A stretch of 64,000 nucleotides of DNA from CAZNPL01 sp964574815 (lineage in GTDB: Bacteria > Planctomycetota > Phycisphaerae > UBA1845). The notes below the pieces were generated by a model, which was given only the letters and a program-made list of their open reading frames with translations, made no database searches and was not told the origin of the DNA. The position numbers were made by a program, and so were the translations under genes. The DNA is taken from assembly GCA_964574815.1 (NCBI GenBank), contig CAZNPL010000034.1:11357-75356 (forward strand), written 5' to 3'. Shown here piece by piece: positions 34,558 to 42,539 of the stretch. The first letter of the stretch is position 1, and each line of letters opens with the position of its first letter.

Positions 34558-36042
34558 ATGAAGATTGAGTTGCGGCCGCTGGCCGAGATCAAGCCGTACG
34601 AGAAGAACCCGCGGATCAACGACGCGGCCGTCGACGCCGTCGCCGAGTCGATCCAGCGGTTCGGGGTCAGGCAGCCGATCGTGGTCGACACCGACGGCGT
34701 CATCGTCTGCGGGCACACGCGGTGGAAGGCGGCGCAGAAGCTGGGCCTCGTCGAGGTTCCGGTCCATGTGGCCACCGACCTGACGCCGGAGCAGATTCGA
34801 GCTTATCGTATCGCGGATAACAAAACGAACGAACTCGCCGAGTGGAACCTCGAGCTGCTGCCGATCGAACTCGGCGAGTTGAAGGACGCCGGCATCGACT
34901 GGTCGCTGCTGGGGTTCGACCAGGACGAGCTCGCTATGCTGCTCGATCCCGGCGTGAAGCAGGGGCTGACCGACCCCGACGACGTGCCCGAGCCACCCGA
35001 CGAGGCCATCACGAAGCCCGGCGATCTGTGGATCATGGGCGACCATCGGCTGCTGTGCGGCGACAGCGGGTCGGTCGCGGACCTCAACATCCTGATCGCC
35101 GTCGATCCCGTGACGGCTCTCGAGTTGCCGGCTGGTTCGGATGTCGAACCGAAGCTGTTGCCGATCCATCTCTGCAACACAGATCCGCCCTACAACGTGA
35201 AGCTAGAACCGCGCAGCAACAACGCCATCGCCGCGGGGCTTTCGTCGTTCGGCGAGCACGGCTTGATGCATCACCAGTCCTTCGACATGCATCGCGCCGA
35301 GAAGAAACGAGGCGAGTCGAAGAAGAAGGAAGCGAAGCGCACCGCGTCGAAGTATCACGGATTCGACGTGGCCACCGGCGGGCAGAGCGGCAAGGCCACG
35401 CACAAGAAGATGCGGGCAAAGGACCGACCGCTGGCCAACGACTTCGTGTCGGATGACGAGTTCGACAAGTTGCTGCACGCGTGGTTCGGCAACATCGCCC
35501 GCGTGCTGCAGCCAGGTCACATCGCCTACGTATGGGGAGGCTATGCGAACATCGGGAACTACCCGCCGGTGTTGAAATCTTGCGGCCTTTACTTCTCGCA
35601 AACCATCATCTGGGACAAGGAGCACCCGGTCCTGACGCGCAAGGACTTCATGGGGGCGCACGAGTGGTGTTTCTATTGCTGGCGAGAGGGCGCTGCTCAC
35701 CGGTTCTTCGGTCCCAACAACGTGACCGACCTGTGGCACGTCAAGAAGATCAACCCCAACGCGATGATCCATTTGACCGAGAAGCCTGTCGAACTCGCCA
35801 TCCGGGCCATGCAATATTCATCGCTCGCCGGTGAGAACGTCCTTGACCTGTTCGGCGGAAGCGGCTCGACGCTGATCGCGGCGGAACAGACCGGCCGTCG
35901 CGCGTTTCTCATGGAACTCGACCCGCCGTATTGCGACGTGATCGTCCATCGCTGGGAGAAGTTCACGGGCAGGAAGGCCGAGCGAATCTCTTGCCGGAGC
36001 AACGCCCCGGACAGTGCCGAGGCGTTGGTGGAGGGTTCGTGA
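34558..36042 (+). CDS. ParB-like nuclease domain fused to DNA methyltransferase
   Basis: A 494-aa protein. Residues 1-95 are a ParB/Sulfiredoxin-like domain (KPYEKNPRINDAAVDAVAES, CGHTRWKAAQKLG). From 155 on it is a beta-class N4-cytosine/N6-adenine methyltransferase with DPPY at 209-212 and the AdoMet motif DLFGGSGSTLIAAEQTG at about 430. The region 225-310 is a phage-specific charged insert. The enzyme would methylate phage DNA against host restriction. ATG 34558 follows a GGAGG site. It ends convergently with the minus-strand zinc-ribbon gene, 6 bp apart. Confidence 0.88.
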   Translation: MKIELRPLAEIKPYEKNPRINDAAVDAVAESIQRFGVRQPIVVDTDGVIVCGHTRWKAAQKLGLVEVPVHVATDLTPEQIRAYRIADNKTNELAEWNLELLPIELGELKDAGIDWSLLGFDQDELAMLLDPGVKQGLTDPDDVPEPPDEAITKPGDLWIMGDHRLLCGDSGSVADLNILIAVDPVTALELPAGSDVEPKLLPIHLCNTDPPYNVKLEPRSNNAIAAGLSSFGEHGLMHHQSFDMHRAEKKRGESKKKEAKRTASKYHGFDVATGGQSGKATHKKMRAKDRPLANDFVSDDEFDKLLHAWFGNIARVLQPGHIAYVWGGYANIGNYPPVLKSCGLYFSQTIIWDKEHPVLTRKDFMGAHEWCFYCWREGAAHRFFGPNNVTDLWHVKKINPNAMIHLTEKPVELAIRAMQYSSLAGENVLDLFGGSGSTLIAAEQTGRRAFLMELDPPYCDVIVHRWEKFTGRKAERISCRSNAPDSAEALVEGS

Positions 36043-36048
36043 TGTGCG

Positions 36049-36225
36049 CTACGCGGACGATGCGTCCTTCGCGCCGGGTCGGTAGACCGTTTTGCACTGC
36101 TGACACTCGACGCGCTCGTCGTCGAGCCAGACCAGTTCGTCGCATTCGCGCTCGCCGCAGTTGGGACAGGCGTCTTCCCGTGCGACGGGATCGATCGGTT
36201 CGCGTCCGTTGTCGTGAACGGTCAT
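36049..36225 (-). CDS. 58-aa zinc-ribbon protein
   Basis: Too short for a simple length cutoff but well supported: M-T-V-H-D-N-G, then CPNCGERECDELVW and ECQQCKTVYRPG, giving a CxxC...CxxC zinc ribbon at residues 20-46. The ATG at 36225 overlaps the stop of the upstream HARE-HTH gene by 1 nt (TGATG), so both are cotranscribed. Small zinc ribbons of this type bind nucleic acid or partner proteins; the target is unknown. Confidence 0.7.
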   Translation of the reverse strand: MTVHDNGREPIDPVAREDACPNCGERECDELVWLDDERVECQQCKTVYRPGAKDASSA

Positions 36226-37178
36226 CACTTGCCCTCCGCGTTGAGAGCGAACAGCCCGCGATCGACCTTGCGGAACCGCGACGCGCCGCCCTTGTCACGC
36301 TCCTCGCGTTGCATCGCGGCATAAAGAGTCGCGTGCGGCGTCGCGCCGCCGGGACTCTTCCACAGGTTCTGCTCGGCCATCGCGGCGATCAGTTCCTGGG
36401 CCCGCATGGGCTTGCCTGCCTTGGCCAGGACCTGCGCGGCGGCGTCGAGGGCACTGACGCGTTTGGGCTTCTGGTCACCCGCGGCCTTCTTGGCCTTGGG
36501 CGTCTTGGTCGCGGTTGCGACCGTTGCCTTCGCCTTCGGCGCAGCGGTCTTCTTCACGCCCTTGGCCTTCGCCGTCGCTGGCTGGGCCTTGGTCTGCTTC
36601 TTGGTGGACTGCTTCTTCGTGGACTTCTTCTTGGACATCGCATTCTCCTGTTCAGGGGTTTCCTGCTCTTCGGTCGGGCGACACGCGTCGCCCGCGTTCT
36701 CACTGACTTCGCTGGGCTGATCCTCGCCGCACTGCCGGTCCCAGCACGCCTGGCAGAGCGGGCGCCCGAGGTACGTCATGGCGGGCGCGCCCTTGCAGCG
36801 TGGCGTCGCGCAACGCGACGGGTCGTATTGCGGACCGCCGTCATCTCGCGCTTCGGATTGGGCCGCTTCGGCGCGTGCCCGCCGCTGTTCGTAGGGCACT
36901 ATGCTGGGCGGCGCGGCGGCCAGACGCTCGTCGATGTCCTGCGGCGGTCGGTCGTCCTCAACGACGACCGTCGCGGTAGGCGGCGGGTTGCCGTCCTTCT
37001 CCGACGAAACCTCTCGCCGCAGGCGTTGGGCGCTTTTGATGCGGACCTTTCGGTTGGTCAGAACATTGGTGGCGTCCCAACCTCCGAACCGGCTCTCCGC
37101 ATCGATGCGTACTCGCGCGAGCTGTCCGCTCACTTTGGCGACATACGTCCCGCCAATCTGGACCTGGTCTTTCTTCAT
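36225..37178 (-). CDS. histone-H1-like Lys/Ala-rich protein with HARE-HTH domain
   Basis: About 317 aa from ATG 37178, after AGGAGAG. Residues 1-60 form a small beta domain (QIGGTYVAKVSGQLARVRID). Near 135-160 there is a possible C4 zinc knuckle (CATPRCKGAP, then LCQACWDRQCG). Residues 180-240 are a Lys/Ala-rich linker like bacterial histone H1/Hc1 tails (KKKSTKKQSTKKQTKAQPAT). Residues 245-310 are a HARE-HTH domain (SALDAAAQVLAKAGKPMRAQ, with LYAAMQREERDKG), a winged helix thought to read modified or structured DNA. It would bind and compact phage or host DNA. It is on the opposite strand to most phage genes. Confidence 0.75.
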   Translation of the reverse strand: MKKDQVQIGGTYVAKVSGQLARVRIDAESRFGGWDATNVLTNRKVRIKSAQRLRREVSSEKDGNPPPTATVVVEDDRPPQDIDERLAAAPPSIVPYEQRRARAEAAQSEARDDGGPQYDPSRCATPRCKGAPAMTYLGRPLCQACWDRQCGEDQPSEVSENAGDACRPTEEQETPEQENAMSKKKSTKKQSTKKQTKAQPATAKAKGVKKTAAPKAKATVATATKTPKAKKAAGDQKPKRVSALDAAAQVLAKAGKPMRAQELIAAMAEQNLWKSPGGATPHATLYAAMQREERDKGGASRFRKVDRGLFALNAEGK

Positions 37179-37235
37179 ACGGCTCTCCTGTCTACGAGGA
37201 CATTGTTCTGCCGCGTTCACGCGACGCGGCGTTGT

Positions 37236-37556
37236 TCACTCGGTTCGTTCTTCGGCCTTGGCGATCGCGCGGCGCAGCATGTTCCAGACTGGCTCGCTCT
37301 CAGCATCGTCGTCGCCCAGGCCGTGCTTGCGCCACAGGGCCTCGACCGCCTTGCAAGCTGCGAGCAGGTCGCGCGCGCCGGCCTGCATGCCCAGGACGAA
37401 AGCCCGCTGAAGCACGCGTTTGAGCGCGGCCACATGCACCTCGTGGAAGTCGTAGCGGTCCAGGTTTCGGACCTCGAGCGAGTCGATGCCCAGCTCGCTG
37501 GCGAGGCGGCGCGCCAGTTCGTCCAGGCGGGCCTTCGCGTCGTTCTGCTTCGCCAT
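37236..37556 (-). CDS. hypothetical helical phage protein
   Basis: About 106 aa, starting MAKQNDAKARLDELARRLAS. The second of two adjacent ATG codons (37556) has AAGGAG at the better spacing. It is almost entirely helical (HVAALKRVLQRAFVLGMQAG, LLAACKAVEALWRKHG) and may oligomerise. No motif is recognised. It is probably the first gene of the minus-strand block, 57 bp before the HARE-HTH gene start, so both may act in regulation of the late genes. Confidence 0.65.
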   Translation of the reverse strand: MAKQNDAKARLDELARRLASELGIDSLEVRNLDRYDFHEVHVAALKRVLQRAFVLGMQAGARDLLAACKAVEALWRKHGLGDDDAESEPVWNMLRRAIAKAEERTE

Positions 37557-37630
37557 CATGTTCTCCTTCGCGTTCCGCACGCCCCATGCGTACAGGTCCA
37601 TGAGGGCAAGACCGGCCAACGGGATCAAGC

Positions 37631-37667
37631 GAATCTGGCCGCAATTCCCAGCGGAATTCGCAGATTC
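37631..37667. promoter_or_regulatory. nested hairpin in the divergent region
   Basis: GAATCTG at 37631 pairs with CAGATTC at 37661, and inside it AATTCC at 37643 pairs with GGAATT at 37653. TCTTTTCC follows. It lies between the divergent genes at 37556 (minus) and 37773 (plus). It may be a double operator or a terminator for upstream readthrough. Confidence 0.4.
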
Positions 37668-37772
37668 TTTTCCACGCACCGACGCGGAATGCGGCCGTCT
37701 TCGGCACACGGGTTGCCTGCGGACGGCGGGTCGGAGGCAAGGAGTGTGCCTGACATGCGGAGGGCGGCGTAG

Positions 37773-38000
37773 ATGTCAGGCCATGACACTGCTGTTGAAG
37801 CCAAGCCGGCGCTGAACCCCGCGGCGCTGCCCGTGGCTGACGCCGCGCGACTGCTCAGCGCCGCGGGCGGGCTTTCGGTGACACCGGAACAGATTCAGGC
37901 CGACATCGATGCCGGCGCGCCGACCAACGGGGACAGAACGATCAACCTGGTGCAGTACGGTGCGTGGCTCGTGAAGGAGATGGCCAACCGTGGCGATTGA
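37773..38000 (+). CDS. small protein preceding terminase (candidate small terminase subunit)
   Basis: A 75-aa protein with a single helix-turn-helix-like core (VADAARLLSAAGGLSVTPEQ, IQADIDAGAP) and a short C-terminal helix. It overlaps the terminase gene by 11 bp. Its position and DNA-binding look fit a small terminase subunit that recognises packaging sites, but it is much shorter than classical TerS proteins. Confidence 0.6.
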   Translation: MSGHDTAVEAKPALNPAALPVADAARLLSAAGGLSVTPEQIQADIDAGAPTNGDRTINLVQYGAWLVKEMANRGD

Positions 38001-40266
38001 TCCGCGTCGATTGCGACCGAGCGAGCTATGCCGGCTGCTTAACAGTACGCCGATGGGGGAGGTCATCGGCGAGCGGCAGTTGCACCGGCATCGCACGCGC
38101 GCCGGGCTGCGGATCACATCGACGGCCGACCCGCGAAACATCGACCTGCTGCGGTACGTCGCGTGGCTCGTGTCCGAAAGGCACAAGCCCAAGCCCGAAC
38201 CCGAGGGACTGACCGGCTACGACGCTCATCGGGAGCGTATGGCCCAGCGGAACCGCGAGCTGTCGCTGTCCGGGCGCGACATCGGCGAGATGCCGGCGGT
38301 CGTGAATGCGGAGCGGAAGGCGAGGGCCGAGCGCGACTTTCGCTTCTTCTCCGAACAGTACCTCCCACAGACGTTTCACCTGCCGTGGTCGCCGGATCAC
38401 TTGAAGGTCGTCGCCAAGATCGAGCAGGCCGTGCTCGAAGGCGGCTTGTTTGCGATGGCCATGCCGCGCGGCAGCGGAAAGACGTCGATGTGCGAGACAG
38501 CCTGCCTGTGGGCGCTCCTGTACGGGCACCGCGAGTTCGTAGCGCTGATCGGTTCCGATGAAGAGCACGCATCGAACATGCTCGAATCGATCAAGGCCGA
38601 GCTGGAAAACAATGAGCTGCTGCTGGAGGACTTCCCCGAAGTCGTCTTCCCGATCCAGGCGCTGGAAGGCATTCACCAGCGGGCCGGTGGTCAACTCTAT
38701 CAGGGTAAGCAGACGCACATCGGCTGGACGGCGCGGGAGCTCGTGCTGCCGACGATACCCGACTCCAAGGCGTCCGGTTCGATCATCCGTGTGGCCGGTA
38801 TCACCGGTCGCATCCGCGGGATGAAGCACAAGCGCGTGGACGGCACGTCGGTGCGGCCCTCTCTTGTGCTGATCGACGATCCGCAGACCGACGAGTCAGC
38901 GCGCTCGCCGTCGCAGTGCGCCACGCGCGAGCGCATCCTGGCCGGCGCGATCCTCGGTCTCGGCGGGCCCGGGCGCAAGATCGCCGGGTTGATGACCCTG
39001 ACCGTTGTGCGCCCCGCCGACCTGGCCGACCGCATCCTCGACCGTGAAAAGCACCCGCAATGGCAAGGCGAGCGCACGAAGATGGTGTACTCGTTCCCGA
39101 CGAACGAGGCGCTGTGGGCGCGGTACGCCGAGCTGTGGCGCGAGGGGATGCGCGCCGATCGCGGGATCGCGGATGCCACGGAGTTCTACGGGGCTAACCG
39201 CGAGGCGATGGACGAGGGCGCAAGCGTCGCCTGGGCAGAGCGCCATCACCCGGATGAACTGTCCGCCGTCCAACACGCGATGAATCTGAAGCTGGATCGC
39301 GGCGAGGCTGCGTTCTGGGCTGAGTATCAGAACGAACCGCTGCCCGAAGAACATGCCGACGATGACCTGCTGACCGCCGACCAGATCGCCGCGAAGGTCA
39401 ACGGGCTCAAGCGCGGCGAGGTGCCCATCGGCTGCACGCACCTGACCATGTTCGTCGACGTGCAGGGCAAGGCCCTGTTCTACCTGGTCACGGCGTGGGA
39501 GGACGACTTCACCGGCTACGTCATCGACTACGGCACCGAGCCGGACCAGAAAGCTGCCTACTTCACGCTGCGGGACATTCGTCACACGTTGGCGAGCACG
39601 GCTTCGCGTGCCGGGCTGGAGGGTGCAATTTACGCCGGCCTCGAACGGCTGACCGACGCGACGCTTGGGCGCGAGTGGCGACGTGATGACGGCGCGATGG
39701 TGCGGATCGACCGCTGCCTGATCGACGCCAACTGGGGCAGCTCGTCGGACGTGGTCTATCAGTTCTGCCGGCAAAGCAAGCACGCCAGCGTGGTGATGCC
39801 GTCGCATGGGCGCTACGTCGGGGCGTCGAGCATTCCGTTCTCGGATTACCGCCGCAAGCGCGGCGACCGCGTCGGCTTGAACTGGCGCATCCCCGTCGTC
39901 ACCGGCAAGCGGTCCGTGAGGCACGCAGTCTTCGACACGAACTACTGGAAGTCGTTCGTCCACGCTCGCTTCGCGGTCCCAATGGGCGACCCCGGATGCC
40001 TGTCGCTGCACGGACGCAAACCCGAGGCGCATCGGCTTCTCGCCGAGCACTTGACCGCCGAGTACCGCGTGAAGACCGAGGGCCGGGGCCGCACGGTGGA
40101 CGAATGGAAGCTGCGCGTTGACGGCCTCGACAACCACTGGCTCGACTGCCTCGTCGGCTGCGCCGTGGCCGCATCCATCCAGGGCGCGGTTCTCTTCGGC
40201 ACCGATGCCCGACCGATGCCCCGTCCGCGCATCAAGTTGTCCGAGTTGCAAGGGGGGCGGCGATGA
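37990..40266 (+). CDS. phage terminase large subunit with N-terminal HTH
   Basis: The 758-aa packaging motor starts at GTG 37990. Residues 5-40 form an additional HTH-like segment (RRLRPSELCRLLNSTPMGEV, ERQLHRHRTRAGLRI). The ATPase domain has Walker A MPRGSGKTS (158-166) and Walker B LVLIDD (292-297). The C-terminal nuclease region from about 475 shows acidic positions in TMFVDVQGKALFYLVTAWED and RCLIDANWGSSSDVVY, expected for the RNase-H-fold nuclease. It belongs to the GpA-like terminase group by gene order and size. It overlaps the neighbours on both sides. Confidence 0.85.
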   Translation: MAIDPRRLRPSELCRLLNSTPMGEVIGERQLHRHRTRAGLRITSTADPRNIDLLRYVAWLVSERHKPKPEPEGLTGYDAHRERMAQRNRELSLSGRDIGEMPAVVNAERKARAERDFRFFSEQYLPQTFHLPWSPDHLKVVAKIEQAVLEGGLFAMAMPRGSGKTSMCETACLWALLYGHREFVALIGSDEEHASNMLESIKAELENNELLLEDFPEVVFPIQALEGIHQRAGGQLYQGKQTHIGWTARELVLPTIPDSKASGSIIRVAGITGRIRGMKHKRVDGTSVRPSLVLIDDPQTDESARSPSQCATRERILAGAILGLGGPGRKIAGLMTLTVVRPADLADRILDREKHPQWQGERTKMVYSFPTNEALWARYAELWREGMRADRGIADATEFYGANREAMDEGASVAWAERHHPDELSAVQHAMNLKLDRGEAAFWAEYQNEPLPEEHADDDLLTADQIAAKVNGLKRGEVPIGCTHLTMFVDVQGKALFYLVTAWEDDFTGYVIDYGTEPDQKAAYFTLRDIRHTLASTASRAGLEGAIYAGLERLTDATLGREWRRDDGAMVRIDRCLIDANWGSSSDVVYQFCRQSKHASVVMPSHGRYVGASSIPFSDYRRKRGDRVGLNWRIPVVTGKRSVRHAVFDTNYWKSFVHARFAVPMGDPGCLSLHGRKPEAHRLLAEHLTAEYRVKTEGRGRTVDEWKLRVDGLDNHWLDCLVGCAVAASIQGAVLFGTDARPMPRPRIKLSELQGGRR

Positions 40267-40451
40267 ACCCCCAACCTCCGAAGCCCGCTGAGAAGCCGGA
40301 CGAGCAACGCGGCTTGCGCTGTCCGAAGTGCGGATGCGAGCACTTCCGCGTCATCTACACCCGTCGCACCTGGGGCGGCAAGATCATGCGCAGCCGCGAG
40401 TGCAGGCACTGCGGGCGGCGCGTGATCACCTACGAGCACGTGGCTTTCTGA
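40263..40451 (+). CDS. 62-aa C4 zinc-ribbon protein
   Basis: The sequence has CPKCGCEHFRVIYTRR and SRECRHCGRRVITYEHVA, a zinc ribbon of the NrdR/Ogr-like style (CxxC...CxxC, residues 20-55). It overlaps the terminase stop by 4 bp (ATGA). It may regulate late genes as small Ogr/Delta-like activators do, which is inferred only from size and Cys pattern. Confidence 0.65.
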   Translation: MNPQPPKPAEKPDEQRGLRCPKCGCEHFRVIYTRRTWGGKIMRSRECRHCGRRVITYEHVAF

Positions 40452-40491
40452 GGTTCGGCGGGTCGAAATCGCGGCTTCGCGGCGATGCGCG

Positions 40492-40505
40492 TTCCATATA
40501 TGGAA
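40492..40505. promoter_or_regulatory. 14-bp perfect palindrome
   Basis: TTCCATATATGGAA is a perfect palindrome in otherwise GC-rich DNA, followed by TAATCTGG. It is a likely operator or part of a promoter for the head operon, located 340 bp before its first gene. Confidence 0.45.
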
Positions 40506-40641
40506 TAATCTGGCCTTCACGCCCCGTTCGTCGTTGCATCTTGAAGGCGAGCGGCGTAAGTATCAGGTAGACAACCAGGCCGGGTCTTCCCGGAGGCGAG
40601 CGGTCGGCGGCTGATCCCCGCCGGCTCTCACACGAGCAAAC

Positions 40642-40680
40642 AGGCCGTATGGGGCCATACCCCCGTGCGGCCTTTTCGTT
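40642..40680 (+). terminator. strong terminator-like hairpin
   Basis: A 13-bp stem (with two G-T wobbles) is formed by 40642-40654 (AGGCCGTATGGGG) and 40661-40673 (CCCCGTGCGGCCT) around a 6-nt loop, followed by TTTCGTT. It ends 33 bp before the tRNA, so it may insulate the tRNA from terminase transcription. Confidence 0.7.
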
Positions 40681-40713
40681 TGGCCTCGCCTTTCAGAACG
40701 CCCTGGCCGGTTT

Positions 40714-40784
40714 GGCGGGATGGCGCAACGGAGCGTGCCGGGTTCATGTCCCGGAGGTTGCAGGTTCGAATCCTGCTCCCGCAA
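40714..40784 (+). tRNA. phage-encoded tRNA-Met, initiator-like (CAT)
   Basis: A 71-nt cloverleaf: acceptor GCGGGA/TCCCGC with an unpaired G1-A72, D stem GCGC/GCGT, anticodon stem CCGGG/CCCGG with loop TTCATGT (anticodon CAT), variable AGGTT, T stem GCAGG/CCTGC with loop TTCGAAT. The 1-72 mismatch and the three G-C pairs under the anticodon loop are initiator tRNA features; the C11-G24 pair is elongator-like. CCA is not encoded. A tRNA-Ile(CAT) cannot be excluded. Confidence 0.85.
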
Positions 40785-40845
40785 TTCGGCGGCGGCCTGC
40801 GACAGTTTGGCCGGTGCCGCAGATGTAGATCGGTGTGAGGACACG

Positions 40846-41040
40846 ATGGCGGAAGACCTCGAACAGAAGATCCGCGACAACGCGGCGGGACCGAAGCGGG
40901 CCCAGGCCGACTCGATCAACGTCGAGCAGCACTCTCTGACCGAGCAGATCGAGGCGGACCGGTATCTGTCGTCGAAAGAGGCGGCGAAGAAGGGGCTCGG
41001 TGTGCGGATGACGAAGGTGGTCCCGCCCGGAGCGGTGTGA
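40846..41040 (+). CDS. small protein before portal
   Basis: A 64-aa charged protein starting MAEDLEQKIRDNAAGPKRAQ, with ATG 40846 after GAGGAC. It is helical and its stop overlaps the portal GTG start (GTGA). Small genes in this place often encode head-completion or gpW-like proteins, but no motif confirms this here. Confidence 0.6.
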   Translation: MAEDLEQKIRDNAAGPKRAQADSINVEQHSLTEQIEADRYLSSKEAAKKGLGVRMTKVVPPGAV

Positions 41041-42539
41041 ACTTGCTGAAGTGGCTTCGACAACTCGGTTCGCGGAAGGTGACAGCCGCCGGAACGGCGG
41101 TGCCTGGTCGCATGCTCGTCGTGCGCGGAAAGTACGACGCCGCGCAGACCACGCACGAGAACCGCCGGCACTGGGCCAACGCCGATCACCTGTCGGCCAA
41201 CGCGGCCATCGGCGCCGACGTGCGGCGTATCCTGCGCAGCCGGGCCCGTTATGAGGTCGCCAACAACAGCTACGCCAAGGGCATTGTGCTGACGTTGGCG
41301 AATTACGTCGTCGGCACCGGGCCGCGGCTGCAAATGCTGACCGACGACCCCCAGGCCAACCGCGTGATCGAGAAAGAGTTCGCCCGCTGGGCGAAGGCCA
41401 TCGGCCTGGCCCACAAGCTGCGAACCATGCGGATCGCGCAGTGCGAATCGGGCGAGGTCTTCACTCTGCTGGCGACCAACCCGCGCATCGACGCGCCCGT
41501 GCAACTCGACGTGCGGCCGATCGAAGCGGAACAGGTAGCTACGCCCTGGCCGGTGCCGCGCGGCGACATGAATGCCATTGATGGCATTGTCTTCGACGAA
41601 TTCGGAAACCCCGTCGCGTACTACGTGCTCCGCCAGCATCCCGGTGACAACACGGTGCCCCGATCGGGCGGGATCGAGTTCGACGTGATGCCGGTCGAGT
41701 CAGTCATCCATTTGTTCCGTGCCGAGCGCCCGGGCCAGAGCCGCGGCATCCCGGAGATCACGCCGGCGCTTCCGCTGTTCGCCATGCTGCGGCGCTACAC
41801 ACTGGCCGTGCTTGGGGCTGCCGAACAGGCGGCTCTCCCGTCTGGCGTGATCTACACCGACGCGGCGGCGGACGCGGAGTCGAGCCAGGTCGAGCCGATG
41901 GACACGGTCGAGATGGACCGGGGCACCTGGATGACGATGCCGTTCGGCTGGAAGATCAGCCAGGTCAAGGCCGAGCAGCCGACCACCGTTTACGGCGACT
42001 TCAAGCACGAGGTGATCAACGAGATCGCACGCTGCCTCAACATGCCATTCAACATCGCCGCGGGCAATTCGTCGGGCTACAACTACGCCTCCGGGCGTCT
42101 CGACCATCAAGCCTTCTTCAAAGCGATCCGCATCGACCAGGCCTATCTCGCCGACGGCGTTCTCGATCGCATCCTGAAGGCATGGATCGATGAGGCCGTG
42201 TTGATCGAAGGGTATCTCCCGCAATCAGTGCGCACGCTCGACGCGGAGTTCCCGCATCAATGGTTCTGGGACGGATTCGAGCACGTCGATCCCGCGAAGG
42301 AAGCGAACGCGCAATCAACGCGGCTCCAAAGCAACACGACGACACTCGCCGCCGAGTTTGCGAAATGCGGTCTCGACTGGGAGAGCGAGCTACGACAGCG
42401 GGCCCGCGAGGTGGCGCTTATGCGCGAGCTGGGCTTGACGCCGGCGCTGGCGCTGCCCGCTCCCCAATCGAACAACCATGACGAAACGGAGGAGGACGAC
42501 GATGTCACGGAAAACGCAGACGCGCGGCAAGTCGCCTGA
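41037..42539 (+). CDS. phage portal protein (lambda gpB family)
   Basis: A 500-aa portal starting at GTG 41037. YDAAQTTHENRRHWANADHL and ARYEVANNSYAKGIVLTLAN are typical N-terminal portal segments, and LNMPFNIAAGNSSGYNYASG with FKAIRIDQAYLADGVLDRI is the conserved core. The C-terminus is acidic (HDETEEDDDVTENA). The protein forms the dodecameric ring through which DNA enters the capsid. The start overlaps the preceding small gene, and the capsid gene starts within its end. Confidence 0.9.
   Translation: MNLLKWLRQLGSRKVTAAGTAVPGRMLVVRGKYDAAQTTHENRRHWANADHLSANAAIGADVRRILRSRARYEVANNSYAKGIVLTLANYVVGTGPRLQMLTDDPQANRVIEKEFARWAKAIGLAHKLRTMRIAQCESGEVFTLLATNPRIDAPVQLDVRPIEAEQVATPWPVPRGDMNAIDGIVFDEFGNPVAYYVLRQHPGDNTVPRSGGIEFDVMPVESVIHLFRAERPGQSRGIPEITPALPLFAMLRRYTLAVLGAAEQAALPSGVIYTDAAADAESSQVEPMDTVEMDRGTWMTMPFGWKISQVKAEQPTTVYGDFKHEVINEIARCLNMPFNIAAGNSSGYNYASGRLDHQAFFKAIRIDQAYLADGVLDRILKAWIDEAVLIEGYLPQSVRTLDAEFPHQWFWDGFEHVDPAKEANAQSTRLQSNTTTLAAEFAKCGLDWESELRQRAREVALMRELGLTPALALPAPQSNNHDETEEDDDVTENADARQVA

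Noticed and set aside
34062..34568. 168-codon frame after the primase
   Set aside because: Covers the polypurine/polypyrimidine repeats, low-complexity product, no ribosome-binding site.
35931..37772. 613-codon open frame on the plus strand
   Set aside because: It covers the complements of the zinc-ribbon, HARE-HTH and helical genes, which have ribosome-binding sites and real motifs on the minus strand; its product is Arg/Leu-rich without motif.
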